From: a virus
DNA length: 25,541 nt
Reading direction: 5' to 3' (one strand)
IMG/VR virus record: IMGVR_UViG_3300025872_000275
Coordinates: 1-25,541 of that record
Shown here: positions 6,258 through 13,967 of the stretch, in pieces
How positions within the stretch are numbered: the first letter of the stretch is position 1
Layout of the letters: the number at the start of each line of letters is the position of its first letter
The notes under the pieces: generated by a model
What the model was told of the DNA's origin: nothing
Databases searched by the model: none
The model's input: the letters and a program-made list of their open reading frames with translations, nothing else
Made by a program: the position numbers and the translations under genes

Positions 6258-6487
6258 GAAGGCTATTGGAGAAACCTACTAACACTGCAATAGCTGCACT
6301 CATTCTAGTGCTGGCAATCATTATCTATGCCATATCCTTTATCCGTCAGAACGAACATATGGCAAGAATGGATGCATTCATGGCGAAAGGCGACAGATTC
6401 ACAGGGCAGGACGGCAGGGATATGGCAGAGAGAATAGACCTGCTAGAAGAGCGCATCATGCTGCTAGAGGCCAATACCGGCCATTAA
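6254..6487 (+). CDS. Membrane-anchored coiled-coil lysis-module protein, 77 aa
   Basis: ATG 6254 overlaps the TGA of the preceding gene; a GTG two codons upstream is less likely. The protein has an N-terminal transmembrane helix (TAIAALILVLAIIIYAISFI, residues about 11-30) and a charged helical C-terminal region ending in a coiled coil (MAERIDLLEERIMLLEAN, about 56-73). One anchor plus a coiled-coil ectodomain is the layout of an inner-membrane spanin, although it is short for that. No lipoprotein outer spanin was found overlapping it, so the role remains open. Confidence 0.5.
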   Translation: MRRLLEKPTNTAIAALILVLAIIIYAISFIRQNEHMARMDAFMAKGDRFTGQDGRDMAERIDLLEERIMLLEANTGH

Positions 6488-6499
6488 GAGGAATTAGCG

Positions 6500-7465
6500 A
6501 TGAGATATTTACTACTTGTATTAGCAATCATGGCAGGCACGGCAAACGCCCAACTTGCCCCCAATATCTTGACTTATAGTGGGTGGGAGACTGGCAAGCT
6601 GCAACCCCAAAGCAGTCCTGTAGACGGCTGGAGCTTCCAAACGGTCTCAGGGTACAGCGCACAAGCCGCAACTGTGGTATCTGATGTAAAACGTGCGGGT
6701 ACAAAGTCCATGCGTATCTACTACAGTTCCTCTTGGCCCCTATTCAATTCAAAGATTCGGGCAGAACTGCTGACTCCGGGTGGCTTTATGCTCGAAGAAG
6801 GGCAAGAGTACTGGATTGGGTTCTCTATTCTCCTGAAAGACACTGCTAACAACCGCAATGTGATTAACAGTCCGGGGGCCGACCTAATCAACAACCATGC
6901 AATGCAGTGGAAGGCTACACCTCAAACGGATACCAGCACCTCCGGTATCAATATGAAAAACGGCTTGTGGCAGGTCAGTTTTGGTAAGTTGGGCGAACAG
7001 TCACTTACCACCAAGCCTATACAACTGGGTGTGTGGACAGATTTTGTGGTCAACGTGAAAGTATCTAAAGACCCCGCGATTGGATTCTTCAAGATGTGGG
7101 TAAACGGAAAACCTACTGATCCACCATTAGTGGACAAGAAAGGCGTCACATCAAACGGGAACGCGGTAAGTCAGAAGATGGGCATCTACCGTGGTGAACC
7201 GTGGACACTGAACCAGACTACTTATGGTGAAATCTATTACGACGAGTACCGGCTTGGTAACGCAAAATCAGGGTTTGCGGCAGTAGCCCCAGGTGGAGTA
7301 GTAGCACCTCCTCCGCCCCCGCCGCCTCCACCGCCGCCAGTGACTTGCTCAGTACCGATAACAGGAGGACTCCTTGTGATATCTCCCGCTACGGCGAAGT
7401 GTTCAGCGGTAGTTGGTGGGGTAACAACGACTGTTGACTGCACGACAATGAAGGCTGTCAATTAA
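6500..7465 (+). CDS. Secreted polysaccharide lyase-like protein with signal peptide
   Basis: This 321-residue protein starts with a clear signal peptide (MRYLLLVLAIMAGTANA, cut likely after residue 17), unusual for a phage late gene. The main domain (about 20-262) resembles a heparin-lyase/alginate-lyase-type jelly roll (Polysacc_lyase family): EYWIGFSI, NGLWQVSFG, GVWTDFVVNV, FFKMWVNGKP and YYDEYRLG are its beta-strand landmarks. A run of eleven prolines (about 273-283) links it to a small Cys-containing tail (CSVPITGG, AKCSAVVG, VDCTT). The same fold appears at the end of the tail fibre at 15258. It may degrade capsule or exopolysaccharide around the host during or after lysis. Shine-Dalgarno AGAGGAATT precedes the ATG. 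Substrate and activity are inferred. Confidence 0.65.
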   Translation: MRYLLLVLAIMAGTANAQLAPNILTYSGWETGKLQPQSSPVDGWSFQTVSGYSAQAATVVSDVKRAGTKSMRIYYSSSWPLFNSKIRAELLTPGGFMLEEGQEYWIGFSILLKDTANNRNVINSPGADLINNHAMQWKATPQTDTSTSGINMKNGLWQVSFGKLGEQSLTTKPIQLGVWTDFVVNVKVSKDPAIGFFKMWVNGKPTDPPLVDKKGVTSNGNAVSQKMGIYRGEPWTLNQTTYGEIYYDEYRLGNAKSGFAAVAPGGVVAPPPPPPPPPPPVTCSVPITGGLLVISPATAKCSAVVGGVTTTVDCTTMKAVN

Positions 7466-7489
7466 AATGAAGATCGACTGGAGATTACT

Positions 7490-7792
7490 ATGACGAAAAA
7501 GAATTTGAGTGTAGAAGCAACCTACCGTGTATTGGGAAGGGAATTAACCCACAGCGAGGCATTGGAATTGCACAAAGCACTTGGCTCTGTGTTGAACATA
7601 CAGCCTGCTTATCAGTATTGGCCGTACTATACATACCCAAGAACGTACTATGGCGGAATGACAACTACATCGAATTCAGGATTCTACGGACAGGGTTCGG
7701 TGACAAATCTCGCCTCACTAACTACTGCAAGTGACAACCTGATGGAACAAGTCGCTTTCAAGAGTGACATGGTAGAAGTCATTGAACATTGA
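7490..7792 (+). CDS. Unknown aromatic-rich protein, 100 aa
   Basis: ATG 7490 has a good ribosome site (CTGGAG, seven bases upstream). The N-terminal half looks helical (LSVEATYRVLGRELTHSEALELHKAL, given here only as a region, residues 5-30). The middle is rich in Tyr, Trp and Pro (YQYWPYYTYPRTYYGG, about 41-56), followed by a Ser/Thr/Gly-rich stretch. No family is recognised. It lies between the secreted lyase and the holin, whose start it overlaps (7782). The eight-codon frame just before it (MKIDWRLL) resembles the holin N-terminus, so this gene may have been inserted there. Confidence 0.55.
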   Translation: MTKKNLSVEATYRVLGRELTHSEALELHKALGSVLNIQPAYQYWPYYTYPRTYYGGMTTTSNSGFYGQGSVTNLASLTTASDNLMEQVAFKSDMVEVIEH

Positions 7793-8306
7793 CTGGAAAA
7801 AAACTCTAGGAACAGTAGCCCCGGCTATCGCAACAGCTTTGGGTGGCCCTTTAGCTGGAGTGGCTGTGGGGATGGCCGCGAAAGCATTGGGCCTGGGGGA
7901 AGGGGCGACAGAAGAAGATTTGCAGGTAGCGGTACTCGGAAGTACCCCTGAAACCCTGTTGAAGCTCAAGGAATGTGATAATAACTTCAAGCTGGAAATG
8001 GAGCGTCTCGGTGTTGATATTGAGCGAATCAATGCAGGGGACAGGGACTCAGCACGTAAGTTAGGTATAGCACAAGGCACACAGGTACAAGCAATCCTGT
8101 CAATAGGATACAACCTAGCCTTCATTGTCCTGACATGGGCTGTATTTGGTGGTGTTGAAGTGCCCACTACTATGCGTGAGCCTGCTATGTATCTACTAGG
8201 CATACTCAGTGGCGTACTGGTACAGGTCAACACCTATTGGTTTGGAAGTTCGCTAGGCTCAGCAAGAAAGACAGACACTATTGCTAACCTCAAGGGGCAA
8301 GAATGA
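7782..8306 (+). CDS. 3TM-type holin-like membrane protein, 174 aa
   Basis: The likely start is TTG at 7782, overlapping the previous stop; no ATG is available near the conserved N-terminus NIDWKKTLGTVAPAIATAL. The protein has a Gly/Ala-rich hydrophobic N-terminal segment (about 9-36), a charged soluble middle (LLKLKECDNNFKLEMERLGV and following) and two C-terminal transmembrane helices (about 104-122 and 135-153). This matches the 3TM holin family (gene-transfer-agent/phage holin), which forms membrane lesions that let the endolysin out. The intact amidase upstream supports a lysis role. The odd start codon is discussed in the findings. Confidence 0.7.
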   Translation: MNIDWKKTLGTVAPAIATALGGPLAGVAVGMAAKALGLGEGATEEDLQVAVLGSTPETLLKLKECDNNFKLEMERLGVDIERINAGDRDSARKLGIAQGTQVQAILSIGYNLAFIVLTWAVFGGVEVPTTMREPAMYLLGILSGVLVQVNTYWFGSSLGSARKTDTIANLKGQE

Positions 8307-8536
8307 ACAATAAGGAAGATGTGGAGAAGAATCTTGAGGTAGTCTCAAAGGAACTGCATAGTTACTGGTTTGTCCTCCAGACAACGTGGGACAGACTCAA
8401 GACAACTAACCGCAAGTTCCATGTCGCTGCTGGAATATTACCTGATACATTCCGTACACTACCGCGCACATTGTCATATATAGTCTACCTCTCACTGATA
8501 GCAGTCGCTTTCGTAGCGATTGGGAGCATGGTGTAA
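8303..8536 (+). CDS. Small C-tail-anchored membrane protein, 77 aa
   Basis: ATG 8303 overlaps the holin TGA, and the TAA at 8534-8536 overlaps the portal ATG, so all three are probably co-translated. The first 50 residues are charged and helical (NKEDVEKNLEVVSKELHSYW); the last about 22 (LSYIVYLSLIAVAFVAIGSM) form one membrane segment. It may be an antiholin or an accessory to the holin, as judged only from place and topology. No family is recognised. Confidence 0.55.
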   Translation: MNNKEDVEKNLEVVSKELHSYWFVLQTTWDRLKTTNRKFHVAAGILPDTFRTLPRTLSYIVYLSLIAVAFVAIGSMV

Positions 8537-10704
8537 TGGAACTCGACACACGACCCAAAGAAAAGACACCATCAGGGTGGGCGAAGCACTGGCAGGTACA
8601 AATGTCAGCCGCCGAGAAGCGATTACGCCGCTTCACCAAGCAAGGAAACACTATCAACAATCGTTTCCTCGCCAATACCGCAGGTGGGCAGTCAGATGAT
8701 CTAGTGGCCGATGACGCTTACGGCCCCAAGTTGATGAAACTCAACTTCTTTCACAACAATATCAAGACCTTATGCGCCCAACTTTATGGTGCTGTGCCAA
8801 AGATTGATGTATCACGGGAGTTTAATGACCCTGATGATGACGTAGCACGAATCTCTGCCCTCCTATTTGAGCGAATCCTTCAATCTGAAGTAGAAGATTC
8901 CGACGAAGCCTTCCCCACAGCCATCCGAAGTGCCTTGTTAGACCGTCTGTTGCCCGGACTAGGCGTGTGTCGTGTTCGTTACGACATGCAGACCACGACT
9001 CAAGAAGTCCTGAATCCCATGACGATGGAGATGGAAGAGGTGGAAACACTGGCTTCCGAGTCTGCTCCTGCGGATTATGTCCACTGGCAGGACTTCCGGT
9101 GGGGCTGGTGTCGAACATGGACGGAAATGCCGTGGTGTGCCTTTAGGTCTTATCTCGACAAGGAAGCCTGTATTGAGAGATTTGGTGAAGAAATCGCCAA
9201 TGAACTGGAGTATTCCGACCAATCACCCTCTGGAATGAGTGAAAAAGACAGTTACACGGACAAGGATCAGGAAAACAACATCCAAACCGCCCAGATATGG
9301 GAAATCTGGAACAAACGGGATAAGAAGGTCTATTGGTGGAGTGCAGGTTACGACAAAACCCTTGATATTGTTGACGATCCTCTGAAACTCAACAACTTCT
9401 GGCCCATGCCCCGACCTTTGATGGCGAATCTCACGACCAGTCTGATGCTACCCAAGGCGGATTACACCTTTGCTCAAGACCTCTACACGGAAATCGACAT
9501 ATTGGGTACGAGAATTGCCAACATCACCCAAGCCTGTAAAGTCGTTGGGGTCTACGATTCGAGTTCAGGCGACTCTGTGGGCAGGATGCTAGAGGAAGGC
9601 ACGGAAAACACCATGATTCCGGTGGAGAACTGGGCTGTTCTCGGAGAAAAGGGTGGATTGAAGGGCGTTATTGACTGGTTCCCGGTAGAAACCATCGCCA
9701 GTGTCCTCCAATTACTCAATCAGCAGCTTGAGGCAACAAAATCCCTGTTGTATGAGGTCACAGGCTTGTCGGATATCGTGTCAGGAGGCAAAACCGATGA
9801 ATACACCTCCGATGGCACCAACAAACTCAAGGCCAAGTTCGGATCAATCAAGATTCAGTCTTTTCAGGACGAGTTCGCACGTTTCGCCTCCGATCTGGAA
9901 GCTATTAAGGCTGAAGTTATCTCCAAGCACTACGCCCATGCCACCATCTTCAAGCAATCTGCCGCCCAATACCTGAACAAGTCCGACCAGGAACTTATCC
10001 AACCGGCCATTGAACTGATGAAGTCGCCTGAAGTGAAGTGGAGGGTGAAGATCAAGCCAGAGAGTATCTCATTACTGGATTATGCGGAACTGAAGTCGGA
10101 ACGGGTCGATTACATGACCGCCGTAGCGACCTATCTCCAGTCTGCGGGTCCAATCCTCGAAGCAGAGCCTTCAAGCAAGCCGTTATTGCTGGAAATCCTG
10201 AAATTCGGCCTGAGTGCCTTCAAAGGCGGTGATTACATGGAGGGTATCTTCGATAAGATGATAGATGCCTCACTCGCACAGCAGGAAGAGCCACAACCTG
10301 ACCCCGCACTTGCTGCGGCTGAAGCACAGAGGAAAGGCGACCTCGAAAAGATTCAGGCCAAGTCTCAGGCTGACCAAGCCCTTGTATCCCAGAAGTCTCA
10401 GGCTGAACTAGAGAAGATTCGAGTCGATAACCAAGCGGATATCGCTTCCATTGAAGCTAAAGCCCGTGCCGACAGTCAGGCACAGATGGAGGAGTTGATG
10501 GCTGACCTGAAAGTGATTATGGCGAAGCTCAATGCTGATGTTCGCGTGGAAGAATCCCAATCACAGATGGCAATAGCCGAGAAGCAAATTGAGCAGGGTC
10601 ACGCACTTGATCTTGCGGCTACTGAACATTCCTATGCAATGGCACAACAGGAAGCCGCTGCTGAGGCCGCTGAAGAAGCTAGTGAACCGGAGAATGATGA
10701 ATGA
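8536..10704 (+). CDS. Portal protein (P22-like, 722 aa)
   Basis: The portal forms the dodecameric ring at the capsid vertex through which terminase pumps DNA. The length (722) matches P22-type portals. The body (about 40-580) has typical features: KLNFFHNNIKTLCAQLYG near residue 68, a tryptophan-rich DFRWGWCRTWTEMPWCAF segment (about 187-204), and LYEVTGLSDIVSGG followed by TSDGTNKLKAKFG (about 408-435). From about 590 the chain is a long Ala/Gln/Glu-rich coiled coil, as expected for the P22-style barrel that reaches into the capsid, ending in an acidic tail. ATG 8536 overlaps the upstream stop; the TGA overlaps the next ATG (10701). The gene is intact. Confidence 0.85.
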   Translation: MELDTRPKEKTPSGWAKHWQVQMSAAEKRLRRFTKQGNTINNRFLANTAGGQSDDLVADDAYGPKLMKLNFFHNNIKTLCAQLYGAVPKIDVSREFNDPDDDVARISALLFERILQSEVEDSDEAFPTAIRSALLDRLLPGLGVCRVRYDMQTTTQEVLNPMTMEMEEVETLASESAPADYVHWQDFRWGWCRTWTEMPWCAFRSYLDKEACIERFGEEIANELEYSDQSPSGMSEKDSYTDKDQENNIQTAQIWEIWNKRDKKVYWWSAGYDKTLDIVDDPLKLNNFWPMPRPLMANLTTSLMLPKADYTFAQDLYTEIDILGTRIANITQACKVVGVYDSSSGDSVGRMLEEGTENTMIPVENWAVLGEKGGLKGVIDWFPVETIASVLQLLNQQLEATKSLLYEVTGLSDIVSGGKTDEYTSDGTNKLKAKFGSIKIQSFQDEFARFASDLEAIKAEVISKHYAHATIFKQSAAQYLNKSDQELIQPAIELMKSPEVKWRVKIKPESISLLDYAELKSERVDYMTAVATYLQSAGPILEAEPSSKPLLLEILKFGLSAFKGGDYMEGIFDKMIDASLAQQEEPQPDPALAAAEAQRKGDLEKIQAKSQADQALVSQKSQAELEKIRVDNQADIASIEAKARADSQAQMEELMADLKVIMAKLNADVRVEESQSQMAIAEKQIEQGHALDLAATEHSYAMAQQEAAAEAAEEASEPENDE

Positions 10705-11024
10705 GTCGGTGGATACAAAATCCAGAACCTCCATACCAACTGATTGAGAGAGATTTGTATGTCGAACCCGAAAAGAAGGTGGGGTGCTTTATACAAGGAG
10801 ATATCGAGAGCTTTGTATCTCCAATTGATGGGAAGGTCATATCCGATCGTAAACAGTACCGAGAACACTGCCAACGACACGGAGTTGTCAACGCAGCCGA
10901 GTTCTCCCCCGAATACTATGCCCGTAAAGCGAAAGAGCGTCAGGAAGCCCTCTACAGCAAAGAAGAAAGGTTCAAAACCAAAAGGATGATGAACGAGTTG
11001 TTTAATAAATACGAAAGAATGTGA
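10701..11024 (+). CDS. Conserved small protein after portal, 107 aa
   Basis: ATG 10701 overlaps the portal TGA. The product contains GDIESFVSPIDGKVISDRKQ (about 33-52), then EHCQRHGVVNAAEFSPEYYARKAKERQ, and ends in a basic helix (KTKRMMNELFNKYERM). I associate the FVSPIDGKVIS...HGVV pattern with small proteins of unknown role beside phage portal genes. No catalytic motif is visible. The coupling suggests it is made with the portal and may help assembly. Confidence 0.65.
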   Translation: MSRWIQNPEPPYQLIERDLYVEPEKKVGCFIQGDIESFVSPIDGKVISDRKQYREHCQRHGVVNAAEFSPEYYARKAKERQEALYSKEERFKTKRMMNELFNKYERM

Positions 11025-11056
11025 ACCAATAGAGCCTAAAGGCCAAGGAATGTACC

Positions 11057-12064
11057 ATGAGCAAAAAAGCAGCGGTAATCGAAGAAAACGAAGGAGAAGT
11101 TGTCTATGACGACCCCTCCCCCACAGCAGACCTTAATGCCGCCTGGGATGCAGCAGAGTCCAGTGAGCCAGAGCCTGACGCCGGAGGAGAGGGAGAGGCT
11201 GATACTCCACTTGAGCCTGAGCCTGAACCTATCGTCGCCGAAGAAGGCACCGAACCCCAGGAGGACGTTAAGGAGCCTGAACCTGTTGAGGACAAAATCC
11301 CCGCAGGACTGACCCCTGCCTTACGGGAGGAGTGGAAGAAAACCCCCAAAGCCCTCCAAGAGTGGGCGACCAAGCGGGAAAAGGACTATGCGATAGGGCT
11401 ACAGAAACACGCTGAAAACGCCAATCGTGCTACCCAGATGGACAGGGTACTCGCACCCTTCTTACCTTATATGCAGATGAACGGTGGACTCAAAGCCGTC
11501 CCTGAAACCCTCCAAACCGCTATGACCCTCCAAATGGGCAGTCCCAGACAGAGGGCTGAGGCCGCAGCAGCCATTATCCAGCAGTACGGCGTGGATATTA
11601 ACATGCTTGATAGCCTGCTATCAGGACAAACAGTACAAGAACAGGCCCCTCAGCTATCAGAGCGTGAACAGCGGATTGAGCAGTTCCTCCAACAACAGGA
11701 ACAGCAACAGAAATGGCAGGCAGAGCAAGCCCAGTTACAGGTAAACAGCGGGGTCCAAGCCTTTATCAACAACCCAAAGAACGAGTTTGCCAATGACGTT
11801 CGGGACGATATGGCCGATTTGCTGGAAATGGCGAGCCGAAGAAATATCCCCATGACCCTGGATCAGGCGTATGACCGTGCCTGTAGGATGAACCCTGAAA
11901 TCTCACGGATACTCCAGACCCGAAGTGGGCAGAAGCACGTCCAAACCAACCGTAGGGCAGCTTCCAGTATCCACGGTAGCCCTAGTGGCTCGGTTATGTC
12001 CAACAGTACTGATGACATATCAAAACTGTTAAATGATGCATGGGATAGGGCTGGACAAGTGTAA
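11057..12064 (+). CDS. Scaffolding (capsid assembly) protein, 335 aa
   Basis: Between portal and major capsid genes, this protein has the composition of an internal scaffold. It has a very acidic, Pro/Glu-rich N-terminus (about 1-90, with EPEPEPIVAEEGTEP), a short conserved-looking LTPALREEWKKTPKALQEWATKREKD region (about 94-120, described by position only), a helical Gln-rich coiled coil (EQRIEQFLQQQEQQQKWQ, about 204-221) and a basic, likely coat-binding C-terminal part with TRSGQKHVQTNRRAASS. Such proteins direct capsid shell growth and leave before DNA fills the head. ATG 11057 follows CCAAGGAATGTACC. Its stop codon lies inside a small hairpin. Confidence 0.75.
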   Translation: MSKKAAVIEENEGEVVYDDPSPTADLNAAWDAAESSEPEPDAGGEGEADTPLEPEPEPIVAEEGTEPQEDVKEPEPVEDKIPAGLTPALREEWKKTPKALQEWATKREKDYAIGLQKHAENANRATQMDRVLAPFLPYMQMNGGLKAVPETLQTAMTLQMGSPRQRAEAAAAIIQQYGVDINMLDSLLSGQTVQEQAPQLSEREQRIEQFLQQQEQQQKWQAEQAQLQVNSGVQAFINNPKNEFANDVRDDMADLLEMASRRNIPMTLDQAYDRACRMNPEISRILQTRSGQKHVQTNRRAASSIHGSPSGSVMSNSTDDISKLLNDAWDRAGQV

Positions 12065-12075
12065 AAAAACACTTG
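12056..12075 (+). other. Hairpin across scaffold stop codon
   Basis: CAAGTGT (12056-12062) pairs perfectly with ACACTTG (12069-12075) around an A6 loop, with the TAA stop (12062-12064) inside. There is no following T-run on the plus strand, so it is not a classic rightward terminator. It may protect or process the mRNA between scaffold and capsid. Confidence 0.4.
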
Positions 12076-12097
12076 CACAATAGAAAAAAGGGCGTAA

Positions 12098-12111
12098 AGT
12101 TAATATTAACT
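12098..12111. promoter_or_regulatory. 14-bp perfect palindrome before capsid gene
   Basis: AGTTAATATTAACT is a perfect 14-base palindrome in the 152-base leader of the major capsid gene. It may be a binding site for a dimeric regulator. No standard -35/-10 pair was found at the right distance, so a promoter claim is not made. Confidence 0.3.
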
Positions 12112-12216
12112 AAGTTCTCCCCAGTCTCCGACAGGCGAATGAGTTAAAGGGAAGGTTGTTTAGCCCCATCCCGTGGATGCAGGTAAATCAATTAAACTTT
12201 AGCTTAAGGAGGCCAC

Positions 12217-13906
12217 ATGGCATTCGCTAACGCAAATTACTCAGATATTTTGGCAACGACTATAGAATCTCGTAGTCGTAAAGTTGCTGACAACGTTTAA
12301 TTTGAGGACGTTATAAAACTTTGTGAAATCGGTGAACGCTGAGATGCCAATACCGAGCCAAGCCGTAAAAGTGATGAGTTACGGAAGGTGTAACGACTAG
12401 GAGGACGCGAAAGCCGACTCCCACGAGCGCAAAGAACCACTATCACCCACAGAGGAGTATTCCGAATGGTGACAATCTACAAACTATATTGCATCGACAC
12501 CCAACAAGCGTATATCGGGTGTACTAAAGGCAAGCTAGGCAAAAGGATGCGTGAGCACCGATGCCTGCTTAACGGCAATAAGCATACTGCGAGAACTATG
12601 CAGGAGCTTTGGAACATATTGGGTTCCAGTGCGTTCAGGTTAGAAAGCATTGAAACATTGCCAAAAGATGCCACCACCATAGACAAACGGAAACGTGAAA
12701 TCTTCTGGATGGAGCATTTTGAAAAGCAGGGATTACTGCTGAATGATAGTAAAATATCGTTTCAGCCACCGCACGAAGCACCGGCCAAAGCAGCAGCCGC
12801 AAGAGTAGCAAACGGGTATCGACCGTCTGCTGATAGCAATGAAAAGCGTAGATTGGCGCAGGTTGGTATCCCGAAAGGGCATGGCGCAAAGATAAGCGCA
12901 ACCAAGCAAGCGAAAAAGTGGTTATGAGATAGTCTGCTCTGCATCGAATTGAAGATGCAGGAGCCTCGGATAAAGAGCCGAGGACGTAAACAGAAGGACA
13001 AAGAACAACGCAATCCTGACCAAACTCTCCCAGAGGGGCAAGATCAAGCCTTTCAGCGGTGGTTCTCAGATTATCCAGGAACTGTCCTTTGCTGAGAACA
13101 GCAACGGCGGATGGTATTCTGGTTACGACATTCTGCCGGTGGGTGTATCTGATGTTATCAGTGCGGCTAATTTCAGCATCAAGCAATTGGCCGTTCCTGT
13201 CATCATCTCCGGTCTGGAAATGCTCCAGAACGCTGGTCGTGAGCGCATGATTGACCTGATGGAATCTCGCCTGTCTGTAGCCGAGTCCACTATGTCAAAT
13301 CTGCTCTGCGATGGTCTGTACTCAAACGGTTCAGGCTCAGGCGGTAAGGAAATTGATGGTCTGGATGCGGCAGTCCCCGTGGCTAACACTGCTGGTACAT
13401 ACGGTGGTATTACCCGTGCAGCCTCTGGCATTACTGCGTTCTGGTCTAACCAAGTGAGCGATCAAACCTCTGCAAACGGCTTGGACGCTACCAAAATCCA
13501 AGGTTACTGGAACGCACTGTGGGCCAAGTGTACCCGTGGTACTGACCGTGTTGACCTGATTATGGCTGATAGCACTGTTTGGGCTGCTTACATGGCTTCA
13601 CTGCAAGCCCTCCAGCGGTTTGCACAGCCTGAAGTCGGCAACCTGGGCTTTCCAAGCCTGAAGTTCATGGATGCTGATGTATGTCTGGACGGTGGAATCG
13701 GTGGTTCCTGCCCCGCAGGTACAGCGTTCTTCCTGAACACCAACTACATCCACTTCCGTCCTCATGCCTCACGCAACATGGTGCCTTTGGCTCCTAACAA
13801 GCGTTATGCAACCAACCAGGATGCTGAAGTGCAGATATTGGGATGGGCAGGAAACCTGACGTGTTCCAATGCGAGCTTGCAGGGTCGCTTTGACGCTAAC
13901 GGCTAA
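12217..13906 (+). CDS. Major capsid protein, split by group I intron (exons 12217-12297, 12998-13906)
   Basis: Exon 1 (12217-12297) encodes 27 residues beginning MAFANANYSDILATTIESRS and ending VADNV; an in-frame TAA follows at once in the intron. Exon 2 (12998-13906) resumes in frame with TKNNAILTKLSQRGKIKPFSG. The joined 329-residue product has the landmarks of a podovirus-type coat protein: GGSQIIQELSFAEN, GWYSGYDILPV, SDVISAANFSIKQ, SGLEMLQNAGRERMIDLMES, QGYWNALWAKCTRG, MADVCL-like GFPSLKFMDADVCLDGGIGG, and NQDAEVQILGWAGN near the end. It is presumed to have the HK97 fold and to build the shell. AAGGAGG sits six bases before ATG 12217. Without splicing only 27 residues would be made, so expression depends on the intron. 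Confidence 0.88.
12298..12997 (+). ncRNA. Group I self-splicing intron in capsid gene
   Basis: The 700-base intron has group I hallmarks. P1: exon AACGTT (12292-12297) pairs with GACGTT (12307-12312), putting the last exon U opposite G12307, the required U-G wobble at the 5' splice site. P7: GACTA (12395-12399) with TAGTC (12930-12934), in core-like contexts (GGTGTAACGACTAGG and ATGAGATAGTCTGC). The upstream GAGATGCCAATACCGAGCC resembles the core P-region of phage introns. Near the 3' end are hairpins TGCATC/GATGCA (12940-12959) and CCTCGG/CCGAGG (12964-12983). The intron ends in G12997, and CAAA at the start of exon 2 can pair with TTTG (12301-12304) as P10. The ORF lies between the P7 strands. 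Confidence 0.88.
12466..12927 (+). CDS. GIY-YIG homing endonuclease encoded in the intron
   Basis: This 153-residue protein begins MVTIYKLYCIDTQQAYIGCT, a GIY-YIG catalytic start (IYKLYC...YIGCT) followed by KRMREHRCLL with the expected Arg and His. The C-terminal part is basic and includes a repeat-like DNA-binding region (SADSNEKRRLAQVGIPKGHG, about 121-140) as in NUMOD-type nuclease modules. It would cut intronless copies of the capsid gene and so spread the intron. GAGGAG lies about eight bases before the ATG. The TGA stop sits directly before the P7 3' strand, showing close packing of ORF and ribozyme. Confidence 0.88.
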   Translation: MVTIYKLYCIDTQQAYIGCTKGKLGKRMREHRCLLNGNKHTARTMQELWNILGSSAFRLESIETLPKDATTIDKRKREIFWMEHFEKQGLLLNDSKISFQPPHEAPAKAAAARVANGYRPSADSNEKRRLAQVGIPKGHGAKISATKQAKKWL

Positions 13907-13967
13907 TCCATCAATCTGAGACAATCGGGGAGGATAACCTCCCCAAACAAAGTTTAGGAGAATTAGT

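Noticed and set aside
7237-7461. Minus-strand frame with a poly-glycine run
   Set aside because: It is the antisense of the proline hinge of the lyase-like protein and has no ribosome site or domain.
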